Shown here in pieces: positions 13,901 through 25,900 of a stretch of 64,000 bases of DNA (positions are counted from its first letter, which is position 1; each line of letters starts with the position of its first letter). Source of the DNA: Agapetus fuscipes (Eukaryota > Arthropoda > Insecta > Trichoptera > Glossosomatidae); the NCBI GenBank assembly GCA_951799405.1, contig OX637342.1:19556582-19620581 (forward strand), read 5' to 3'. Made by a program: the position numbers and the translations under genes. Below the pieces are notes generated by a model. That model was not told where the DNA came from, searched no databases, and was given only the letters and a program-made list of their open reading frames with translations.

Positions 13901-16900
13901 AGTTAGTCAAGGAATCTTCTTTAAGGATTAAGGAAGAAATTAAATCACTATATAGGACCCGTGATACCTTAAAATCCCTACTTAAAGTTCTTCACTGTGA
14001 ACTGGTACATGTGCTGCACCGTGTTGAATGGGAGATACTAGATGATAAAGTACGACATATTACCAGTCTGGAAGGTTTTAAAAAGAAATCACTACTAGAC
14101 AAAAAACTTAACATCTTACTGTCTAAAAAACAAACTAACACAAGACCTAACCACACAACACATACAGGTTCAAAGCACCAGTTCAGCGAACGAGTGGTTA
14201 ACTTATCACAACATACCTTTACTGAAGAAGAAACCAAGCTACTCAACCAGGGACTTAAATATAACATATGCGACAATAGTGAAAAAACTATTATGCAATT
14301 AGCAGTAGACATTGACGCAGCAGTAACAAATGAATCCATGGCAGTGAAATACAAGTGCGCAGATGAAATAAAGAAATCAACAACAGGAAGAAAAATGTGT
14401 ACCAATCGAGAATTGAGAGTAGCTTACAACATTCGACAAACTCTCAAGGACAAACAGCTCACTCTTACAAGATCTGACAAAGGAAATAGCACCGTAATCC
14501 TAACAAAGTCTGATTACATAGACAAAGTGGAAGACTTCCTAAAGGACAATAATTTTGTAATATTAAACAAAAATCCCACAAATAATTACCAAGTGAAAGT
14601 GAAACAAGTAATTAAGAACTGCCCTAACATCAACAAAAATGTCGGGATTTCCCTAACATTAATGAACCCCCAAGCACCAAGACTGTATGGACTTCCCAAA
14701 TTGCATAAAACACATATTCCCATAAGACCTGTTGTATCATATGTCAGTGCCCCCAACTATAAACTTTGTAAACATCTTAACTACCTTATAAACTCTTCAA
14801 AAATTTTCAACCCTACTCACACGATAAAAAATAGCATAGAACTAATTAACTTACTTAAAAATCTAACTGTACCCTCAAACTCAAAACTCATTTCTTTTGA
14901 CGTTGTTAACCTATTTACCAACGTTCCCGTACCTGATTCAAAAATTATTTTCAACGACTTACTGTATGAATCCGATTTAAGTGATGATACGGTGGAGGAA
15001 ATGATGAGAATCTTCAATGTTTGCACAACGCAAAATTATTTCCAATTTAATGATAAATTTTACGAACAGAAAGAAGGTATACCCATGGGTTCACCAATTT
15101 CTCCACTATTAGCCGATATGTTCCTCAATAAATTAGAAAAAGACCTACTTAGTTCAAACCATCCCCTAGTTAAACATATTTTTAAATGGTATCGATATGT
15201 AGATGACATATTTTGTATATTTAATGGCACCGATAGACAACTTGACACTCTCCTTTCCCAAATTAATACTCTACACAACAAGATTAAATTCACACTTGAG
15301 AAAAACACCGATAATAACTTAAACTTCCTAGACATCTCTATTAAAATAAAAAATAATAAACTAAATTTCAACATCTATCGTAAACCAACACACACTGACA
15401 CTGTAATCCCGTTTCACTCCTCCCACCCCACCGCACATAAATTAGCTAGTTTCCACTCAATGATCAACAGACTTCTCACAATCCCACTCAATAATAATGA
15501 TTACAATCAGGAACTGTCAACCATCAAACTAATAGCCAGCAACAATGGATATGAACACAAACTAATAGACAAATTACTTAATAATAAAAAACATAAAATA
15601 CTTACCAAAAGATATCTGTACTCTGGACTCGATAATAATATCACAGAAAATAAATACTGGAAAAAAATTGTATACACAGGCCCATTATCCACCAAAATTT
15701 CAAAAATACTCCCCACCAATATTAAGCCCGCGTTTTATACAAATACGAACTTAAAAACTATCCTCTTTAACTCAAAAGATAAAATAGACTACATGATGAA
15801 AAGTGGAGTTTACGAGATCTCTTGTGGAGATTGCGATCTGAAATATATAGGTCAAACTGCAAGAAACCTTAAAACTAGAATTCAAGAACACCGCCGTTGC
15901 CTAACAAGCAACGGTCATTCTGAATTCGCCAACCATATAATAGAGTCTAACCATTCCTTTCATACCCACACACTAAAACTCCTTCACTCCATTCCCTACA
16001 AAGGTAAAATCATGAATAATTTTGAAAACCTAGAAATCCAAAAAAATATTAATTCAGTAAATAACCTCTTAAATAGTATTATATTTCCTAACACTTCTCC
16101 CCTACTTTCTATGTTTCCTACTACACCCCGCCCACATAACACTCCCCCCCCTCCCCCTCAGTAATTCAAATCCTCACGTCATAATGTATTGTATTTGTAT
16201 GTTAGTTTATATTTACACCTGAAGATGGGAGGTATTGCTTCTCCCGAAACCGGTAGTGTTTAAAAATAATAAAAGCTCATGTGAATTGTAACAAATAAGT
16301 TTTTTATTTTAATCTATTAAAATGAACTTTCACGAAGTAACTGCCAAAAACCTAGATAATATAAGGAATCTTCTTGTTAATACCGGTATCTGGTCAGGTA
16401 AAATAGGTAGGGGAATTTCTCTTCACAAATCTATTCAAAAAATCTATATGAATATTAAAACCAGTAAAAGCGACTGGCCATCCTCAAAGATTCTGAGTAC
16501 CCTGCTTGCAAAATGGCTAAAGCACACCGTCATATAGAGCCCGCGTCCTGGAACAAATGTGCTTCCACAAAATGATTACAAGTAGGTACCTACTCCGTTT
16601 TTTCGTGATCCGATTTTAATCTCAAGGGTCTCTGAGGTAGACGCGGAATTCCCACATTTATTTGTGTGAGCGCCGCAGATCACATAACAAAGGCAGCGCC
16701 CTACACCGCCATTTCGCTCCCCCAGTTGTTGTTTGCCGTATAGACCAACTTTGTCAAATATGACTTTGATGCAGTTGTCTTAAGAATCAAATTCTACACA
16801 ATCTGAGCTAAGAAAAAACGTAAAACTCGATAATGTGAGAGTTGTTTTAAATATTTTTTAAAGCAATATCCTGTTTTTATAAGACACATTTGTCCAGAAC

Positions 16901-19900
16901 ACATGCAAACATTGCTCATGTAAAATTAGGTTAATGGTCTATACGGCAAACAAGAACTAAGACATTTTGAAGGATTTGTCGCTCCGAACTCGATGCCAGC
17001 AGATGGATTTCGTTTCACAAGATTTTCATCTTTTCCCCTCTATTTTAATATTCAGTGTACATCATAATGGAAGCATTGCTCTGCCTGTTACTGTGGCCAA
17101 GAAATGAGAACCCTGCATTGTCGCTACCCGGTGTGAACGGAACATCGCTTTAACGGATGTGACGCCATCTTTCATCATAGCAGAATCATGTGAGTCTATC
17201 GGTTGTTCTCCCTGTACCCCGTCTTCAATGCTGCAGCCAAATTACTCTTGGGGGGACGGAGCCCTGACCATGTCTCTCCTCTGTTGCAGCGCCTTCATTA
17301 GCTGCGCGTCCTAGGGAGGGTTGAGCACAAAATATGTGTCGGTTGTAGCGCCCTCAGGGGAGCTGCCCCGACCTACTTGTTGGCGACGCCGTCCATCAGC
17401 TGCCATCGCCATGCCGCCGGAACAGCGCGGGCTACAGGGCCAGGGCTTGCACTCCGGCTGGTCTATAGTCCATCCTGCTGGAGCGTTGGCAGCTTCGGGA
17501 GGTTACGTAACGCATTACTTTAATGAAAGTCGTTGGGGTGACTAATACCATTACCAACTGAACGGCAACGCAAATAAGCTACACATATAGTATAACTTCC
17601 TGCCTGCATTATCTCCGAAGGGATAACATGTGGCGATTCGCGACCTATGTACTATGTAGAGGACCGGCCTCACACCAACCATTTTCAGTTAAAGTGGAGG
17701 TTTCCCAGCTCCTGGGGGGGAAGGGGGATTGGTTCTAATTTCTTGTGAAGACTGAGTACACTTTGCCGGTATTTATTTTGGGTTTGAAATAGACACGCAA
17801 CTTAGCTACACATATAGTGCATTTTTTTTAAATAAAAGGTTATTAAAAAATATTTGTCAGAAAAATACCTGTATAGGTATAAACACTCGTGTAAGAAATA
17901 TCAAATGAAAAATGAGATATCAAATAAGTAAGAAGAACTTTTGCAGCTTATTTGAAAGAAAATAATAATTAATGTGAAAGCTTCCTTGCATTTTTTACAA
18001 ACAAAGATTCCAAGAAAGGAAATATTTTTATCTTTTATTATTTTGTCCTCTCACTGTTTGTCTTCATTCAAGTCTTCGCAATTTTTCTGCAGTGCGGTGT
18101 ATAAGGGAAAAAGGCAAAGATGAAAAACGGCCAAACAGTGTACATGCAGCTGGCTGAACAATATAATATCTATACCCGTATGTCTACGACCAGCAAACAA
18201 ATCTGACCGGCAGAACAAATATCTATAACAGGCCGGACAATACACAACCGATCGAACGATTAGTCGGTATACGACTAACCGAACATAATATCTGTGACTG
18301 TTAGAACATCTACGATCAACAGAACAGTATAACCTGTGACCGGCAGAATAATATATCTACGATTGATGAAACAATTTGTCTACGATCAATAGAACAATAT
18401 ACCTAAGACCAACAGTTATACTTATGAAAACATTATATCTACCGATAGGCCGAACAATATATAAGAATTAGAGTATCCACGACCGATTGAACAATGTACC
18501 ACAGGCTGAACAAAACGTGTAAGGAACCGATCAGAAATTTTGACCGGCTTATTGATAAGCTAGTCGCAAAGGTGACCGATCGAACAAAGAACGATCGGAC
18601 GAATCATCTGAAATCGGTTGGACAAGAACGACCGCTCAAGCAATGGTCGCACGGCCGACGCTACGCTACGTATCATGGGGCTTCCACACGCTTGCCAACC
18701 CATCACAAGTCAAGCGCACAGTGTGTCGTCTAGAACATGCTAGCTGGACAAAATTTTGTCTAATGGACTAATTTTGTCCAGCTAGCATGTTCTAGACGAC
18801 ACACTGCACACTTGGCTTGTAGCTAAGCGCACAGTGTGTCGTCTAGAACATGCTAGCTGGACAAAATTAGTCCATTAGACAAAATTTTGTCCAGCTAGCA
18901 TGTTCTAGACGACACACTGTGCGCTTGACTTGTGATGGGTTGGCAAGCGTGTGGAAGCCCCATCACGGAAAAGCGTCGATCGCTGGCGCAGTATTCTCCA
19001 GCGCGCATTGAGGTATATATACTAGAGACGCAACGTTTCTCGAAACACGTGGCACTCTGTAGTTTGGTTAAAAGTCTTACTCGAGAAAAACCCGATTTTG
19101 AGGCTCGTCAGTCTCACGCAGACTTACACAGCGAGCGGATGTGACAGGTGGTAATACATATTGCTATAAATGGCTAAATATTGTGGTTGGAGTTTTCAAA
19201 CACCTTTGTTTGTGAACTTGATCAATTATAAAACATGCACAAGTTAAAAACACATAGGATCCTAGCACAAATTAATTATTAAAACAATTGTTAAACTTTA
19301 AATATTTCGTCGCTGTGATATCAAACCGACATATCGAACGCATAAGTAGAGCTACATATTGTTATGTAAATATAAATATTGAAATAAGTATGGGTAGTTA
19401 TAGTTATAAGAGTCCTCATAGGTATAGGTAGGTAGGATCGATAATTGTGTATAAGTGTAGAATTCTCTAGGCTAAGTAGGTACTTGTTATAATTATAGGA
19501 ATTCTGTATTACATTTGTAGGTAGGATTTTGGTTGTATCTCTAGGTAGTACGTGAAGCGTCGAGAAGTAATAATTACTCTGGAACCGTCTGGCGACTTTA
19601 GTTCTGGATCATACTGCTCTGAAGAGTATAAAGGTGCGAATGGCCTGCAGAGCGGGCCAGTATCATAGCGACTAACAAACACATCGAAGCCATCTGATCA
19701 GTGAACCGAAACCAATGGAATAATCGAGAAAGTAGTGTGAAAATAAATTTTGTAACTGTGTAAAATAAAAAATTATTGAAGAAGACCTGTGTATTTTTAA
19801 TTTGAAGACAATTGAACCCTAATTTCGTAACAATTGGCGTCAGGTGCGGAATTGTCAAGAAAAATTAAGATCTTCTGTCTAAAAATAAATAAAATAAATT

Positions 19901-22900
19901 AAATAGTGTTAAAATGAACTTTATTCAAATTGAACTTTGTGTGAACTGACTTTTGTGAAAACAAGTGTTTAAATAAATTTTTGTTAAAAGAAAAGACGCA
20001 AAAGCAAGTTGCTTATAAATTCTGGAACATCATATGGAACATAATTCTGGACATAATTCTGGACATAACATAATGACTATTTTACCGCATTGAGAAAGTC
20101 ATCAAATTGGACCATAGTTTTTTTTATTATTGTGTGTGATTAAAAAAATAAAATAAATAAATAAAAATCTTGAAAAATATTACAAAAGAACGTTCCAGAT
20201 TCATCGAGAAAAAGTTTTTGAATAACTATCCTTTGTTTACAAGTGTGTGAATGTACATTAAGTACCTACCTGTGTGTTTGAAAGACTTGAGACGAAATAA
20301 ATAATTATGTACTATCAGACATTATTATGTTAAAAATATTGGTGAATTAAAAATAAATATTAAAAGACAGTACCTACCTACCAATCAGTGTAATCAGACA
20401 AATTATTATTTTTGCTAAAGTACGTATTCAAAACAGCTATATATATAAAACTCAAAACTTGTATTAAATAAATTTGAAAATATTTTTGTTTTGACGTAAA
20501 TTTTGAAAAAAAAAAATGGCAACTAAAGTGAACGTCAAGGACCTCAAAGTCACTGAGCTTAAAAATGAGCTTCTGGAGAGGGACCTGGAGACCTCAGGAG
20601 GAAAGGCAGCCTTACAAGCACGCCTCATAGAGGCCTTGGAACAGTCAGGCGAAGACCCGGCATATTTTGTCATGGCGTCTGGAGGGGACCGCGCCTTGGA
20701 CGAGCTAAATATCAGCATCAACAGTAACCTGACAGGACTGAAGACTGAGATGGCTGACAACGCCAAGACCCTGGAGGAGAAGATGACCGACCTGAAGGCG
20801 GAGATGGCTGACAACGCCAGGACCCTGAAGGCGGAGATAGCGGATAGTCTCACAACCCTGAAAGGAGAAATAGAGGAGAAGATGACAACCAACCTCTCGG
20901 CCCTGAAGGGGGAAATGGAGACTCGGATGTCAAACCTGGAAGACCGTCTGCGTGCCGAGCTGGCTGACAAGTGCCAGATGGAGTCCACCAGAATCTCCCC
21001 CAAAGGCGGCCTTCACGACGAGACCGACCAGGGATGCTCAACTCCAACCAGGATAACAAGAGGGGATGATGACCCTTCCCTAGCCAAGCACAACCTCCCA
21101 ACCTTCGACGGGAAGACGTCGTGGGAGGAATACTTGACCCTCTTTGAGACGGCTGCCATGATGGGAGCCTGGAGCCAGCAGAAGAAGGCTTCGGTTCTCA
21201 GCCTGTCGCTCCGAGGAGACGCTCTCAGGGTTCTGCAGGCCATACCCCTGGACAACCGTGGTGACTTTGGGCAGCTGAAGCAGCGCTTGGATATGCGCTA
21301 TGGCCACAAGTGCCTGGGGCAGCTGTACAAGTCACAGCTGAACACAAGGGTGCAGAAGCCCAACGAGAGCCTCCAGGAGTTTGAGATGGACATCGTCCAC
21401 CTAGTACGAGACGCTTACCCGACATTCCCTGATGACATCTGCGAGAGCTTGGCAGTGGACAAGTTCCTGAACGGATTGAGAGAATGGGAGACGCAGCAAG
21501 CAGTGAAGCTGGCTCTTCCGAAGACGTTGAACGAGGCGCTAAGCCGAGCTCTCGAATTTGAGGCTGTCAAACAGTCCATCAGGGGCCACGCCAGGGTTTG
21601 TGCAATCAAGGCAGAGGAGGTCAAACTACCTACAACCGAGGAAATAATAGAAAAAGTGCTGCAGCAACTTGAGCCAACGAGACAGAAGGCGCACTGCTGG
21701 ACGTGTGGCCAGCAAGGACACCTGAGCGCGAGGTGCCCAAAGTCTCAAGGACCGGAGAAATTGGAAGACGACCGCAAGGATGTAGAGACCACCATGGAGA
21801 TGAACAAACGGCTGAGGAAACAGCTCCAGGATGCCGAGAGAAAGGTCAAAGTCATGGAGACGGAGAACAGGCAGCTGACGAAGAACTTGGCCAGCAGTGA
21901 AAGGGTCCGGCGAACAGCGGAGGCCGAGAGGGACGAGTTGCACGAGACTGTGCTGAGCCTGGAGAGACAGAACAAGGGGCTTAAGACTAAGCTCCAGCAG
22001 CTGGAAGCTGGGCAGGGGCCCAGGACGAAGGACACCATCGCCAACCTGGAGTCCAAGATCAGCAACACCAAGGAGGCGGGAGCTCGAATGAAGGATAACC
22101 ACCGGCCAACTCAAAGAGCAAAGTGGTCAAACAATGACCAGCCCGCCCAGAGAGTACAAAAATGCGTCGCATCCAAAGAAGCGCCCCTGTTTGAGACGTT
22201 CTGGAGCAAGGTGCAAGAGGGACAGAAGATTCGCCATGGGGTGACCACAGAAGTCCACAAGGACTTATTTGAGGTCACTGGGGACCACACACTGGCATGC
22301 AGTGTACCGGAAGATCTAGATATGTCTAGAGGAATTGCACGGGTCTTCCGATACAAATTCGGAGAACCGCAACCCTCGAGCAGCCCGCAAGGAAGAGCTC
22401 TGAGACTACCGAAGGGGCGTCAACAAGCATACTGCCTGGTTGTCCCGGATTCCAGCAACCTGGAAGAGGACTACAAGGCATTGTGGGACGGCCTTGTTGA
22501 GCTGCGTGACTACATGTTGGAGGATCAGCAGGCGCGTCTGGCAATACCGAAGATGGGTGGCGGCCGCGCTAATCGAGACTGGCGGATAATCCGGAGTATG
22601 ATTGAAGCAGTGTTCTCGGGAGTCGGCATCAGCGTCATGGTGTGCTGCGAGCAAGCGCAGCCGAGAGCCAGTGGGGAGAAATCCGTGGACTGCCACTTCT
22701 TCCTGACCACAGGGTGTCGACGTGGATCAGCATGCCCCTACCTACACAGAGTCAAGACTGTTCCGGGACGAAACAGTCTAGGTGGGGGGTAGTGTTATGT
22801 AAATATAAATATTGAAATAAGTATGGGTAGTTATAGTTATAAGAGTCCTCATAGGTATAGGTAGGTAGGATCGATAATTGTGTATAAGTGTAGAATTCTC

Positions 22901-25900
22901 TAGGCTAAGTAGGTACTTGTTATAATTATAGGAATTCTGTATTACATTTGTAGGTAGGATTTTGGTTGTATCTCTAGGTAGTACGTGAAGCGTCGAGAAG
23001 TAATAATTACTCTGGAACCGTCTGGCGACTTTAGTTCTGGATCATACTGCTCTGAAGAGTATAAAGGTGCGAATGGCCTGCAGAGCGGGCCAGTATCATA
23101 GCGACTAACAAACACATCGAAGCCATCTGATCAGTGAACCGAAACCAATGGAATAATCGAGAAAGTAGTGTGAAAATAAATTTTGTAACTGTGTAAAATA
23201 AATAACTATTGAAGAAGACCTGTGTATTTTTAATTTGAAGACAATTGAACCCTAATTTCGTAACAATATTTTTTCCCCTAAAAGTAGGGGAAAAAATACG
23301 AAAGAACGTAAGAGCTTTATTTTGTATGTCAAAAATGTTTATTAACTCATGCACTGTTTGCAATTTTAAAAATATTACGTGTGACATACTTTATTTTTGT
23401 AAAAAAAAAGTTTTTCTTAAATTTATTTTCATTAATTTCACACATTTGACATAGACATAAGGTTTTATACTACCGGTTGCTGGTTGAAGACAAACTCATA
23501 TTTTTTTAGTAGTCAGGGAGTAAAATTACGTAAAAGTGTCATGTTTGCCCTCCGAGAAAAAAACAACTCTGGAACATCTATTCGGAGAACGCTTAGAATC
23601 TATTGTGAGCATATATCTGAATATACTGCATTATAAGTTATGACTTTCATATTTCCAGAGGAATGTAGTACATTTATAAATTGTAGGGGAGTAAAGTGTT
23701 AGTCTAACTTTTCCTACAGCATATTTCAATTATCTGAATTCTTTATTTACTTATTCCTTGACTTATAGGTTGGTATGCGGCTGACCACCCATGCTGTAAA
23801 AATGGTTCACTTTGCCAATGTCACCCCTGTTTCAGGGAAGGTCGGCAAGAGTTGCAGAGCTTATGTTCATTTGAGATTGGGTTTTTATATTGTAGGTCCA
23901 CATGCGGCATGTGTTAGCGCGAAATTATACATGTTTGCTTGTGCGAATGCATTTAATATAAATTTTAAATGATATATATCTTTGCAGCTTAGATAAGATT
24001 AGACCCCTGTCTCAGGGAAGGACGGCAAGAGTTGCAGGGTGTATGCCCATTTGAGATTTGGTTTTTATGTTGTAGGTTCACATGAGGCATGTGCAAGCGC
24101 GAACTTGTATGTGTCTGGTTGTGAGAATGCATGTAATGTGAATCTCCAATGTAAAATATCTTTGCAACTTAGATTAGATTAGATTTTATGAAACCTTTGT
24201 TAAATGTAAAATGTTGTTCTGGAAATTTCATTTTATTCTGACATGCATATTTTAATATTATAACTGTAGGGGAATTCTGTATCATAGAATAATAATATCT
24301 CAACCCTTTTTGTCGTGTTTGAAGTGTGCCATGTGTTTCGTAAAATTATTGCTATCTCGTTTTAACCTGAGAGTACAGTGCGCGTTATTCGATGCAGAAG
24401 CGGGATAAAAACTGATTGTCTCCTTGCGTCTGCATTAGAACGTTTCCAACGGTCTTGGGCTTGACATTTTTTTCCTGTTTGTATGATGGTTGCGCCTCTA
24501 TAATATATACCTCAATGCCAGCGCGCCAACAAAAGCTCGGCGGCTGTTTCCGCCCGGGCCGGAAGTGGCGCCTTGCAAAGCTGCTCAAATATCAATCTCT
24601 GCATTACCGACAGCCGGAATACCCGGAACCCCCTCACCGCACTGCAATACTACTGAACCAGGGTGTGGGGAGCTAGATTAGGATCACTTATTTGGTGTGA
24701 ATCACACCTCAAGAGCCCTCTGCGAGCTTGATAGAAAGCACCAATTCTAGGACCTTTGGTGACTGGTCTTTGGTATTTGATTTTTTCAACCCAACGAAGA
24801 GCACATTTGAAAATATAAATGGTAAGTATATTTTTTGTGCTCCGCCGGGATTCGAACCCACAACCTTCCATTTAGGAGTCCGAAGCGTTACCTCTAGACT
24901 ACGGACCGGTCGGATAAAACATTTATAGAATGAATGGTAAACGTACCGATTTCACAGATAGGGTCAGATTTAATAAATCATAAGGCTGACCGGAAAAGGG
25001 TTTTGAAATCGTATTGACGAGGGTGTCTGAGAGCAGCCCCGACTACAGCTCCCTATCTTGGATCGAAAGCTATCTAGGCACGTGAGTGGCGCCCTTTCCT
25101 GGCATTTGTGATTTCCTGTCTGCCCCACTATTGTAATTCGCGTATAGGTTGATGTGTACATTTTTTACCCGCATTTGCTGCTGACATTCAGAGGTTATGA
25201 GAAACTTTGTAATGTCTGCATTTGTTTATGTACTATGTACTTACACCACATAGGCAAAGATTGTCATTTTTCAAGTAATAGCCCGGTTGAAAAAATGTAA
25301 GTCCCTATAACTGCAGAAAAAAAAATCCGATCTTACACCGGCTTTTCCTGATCATTTGTTGTCTTGTGATTCTACTCTTCTGATTCCTCCCAGCTCCCCC
25401 AACTGTTCCCCCTCTATCCTTAGTATGACGGCATCAATAAGCCGGTCGGTCTCGTACGGAATCGTTGGTAGCATACTTTGTTACCATAACGACTCGTTAC
25501 CTTGGTAACTTTTAGCCCAAGCCCGCGTGGTTTCAATAGAAAAACGGATGTTCTAAGTCTCTTTACGACTATTAAAAAAAATATATATTCTATCGAATTA
25601 ATTTGTCTGGTCGATAGCTCAGTTGGTATGGTGATTGCATTCCATGCCGAAAGCTCGGGTTCAAATCCCTCCGAGGGTGACAGAAATAATTTCCCGTTTC
25701 GGTGTTGATTTCAAACCCAAAATAAAATACCGGCAAGGCTTACTCAGCCTTCACAGGTAATAAGTTCCAGCCCCATCGGGAGCTAGGAAACTTCAATTGA
25801 TGTGGATGGCGTAAAACTAGTCCCCTTATCGGTACAAATAAATAGGTTCCACTCGCCACATGCGACCCCTTCGAAGAGAATGCGGCAAGATGATGCACTA

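Larger units (their letters stand above)
13625..16371 (+). mobile_element. Penelope-like retroelement
   Basis: An intact RT plus GIY-YIG ORF is followed by a 3' region with a hammerhead-like fold and about 100 bp that recur in inverted orientation at 51341-51463. The shared segment stops near 16371, which marks the likely 3' end. The 5' end is uncertain. Penelope-like elements use the GIY-YIG nuclease to nick the target and a telomerase-like RT to copy into it. Confidence 0.8.
19360..23265 (+). mobile_element. LTR retrotransposon with a single Gag-macro ORF (non-autonomous)
   Basis: Two 473-bp LTRs (TGTTATG...GTAACA) flank a 2960-bp interior with one ORF. ATAT at 19356-19359 and 23266-23269 is a 4-bp target duplication, as made by Ty3/gypsy-type integrases. 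A TGGCGTCAGGTGCGG primer-binding-site candidate begins at 19835, two bases after the left LTR, and a purine tract AGGTGGGGGGTAG abuts the right LTR. No protease, reverse transcriptase, RNase H or integrase is present, so replication needs a helper. Confidence 0.9.

Noticed and set aside
16322..16537. 71-codon frame after the Penelope ORF as a second protein
   Set aside because: It crosses the Penelope 3' end and the S1 SINE tail; composite of non-coding repeats.
20464..22710. Several minus-strand frames over the LTR element ORF
   Set aside because: They are shadows of the 758-codon frame, whose domains are clear on the + strand.
23268..23297. Bacterial-type terminator hairpin after the LTR
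   Set aside because: The window is eukaryotic; the 13-bp-arm palindrome lies at the insertion site outside the LTR.
25606..25680. Functional tRNA gene
   Set aside because: A and B boxes are present but the tRNA-like part continues into a shared SINE body and recurs at other loci with the same body.
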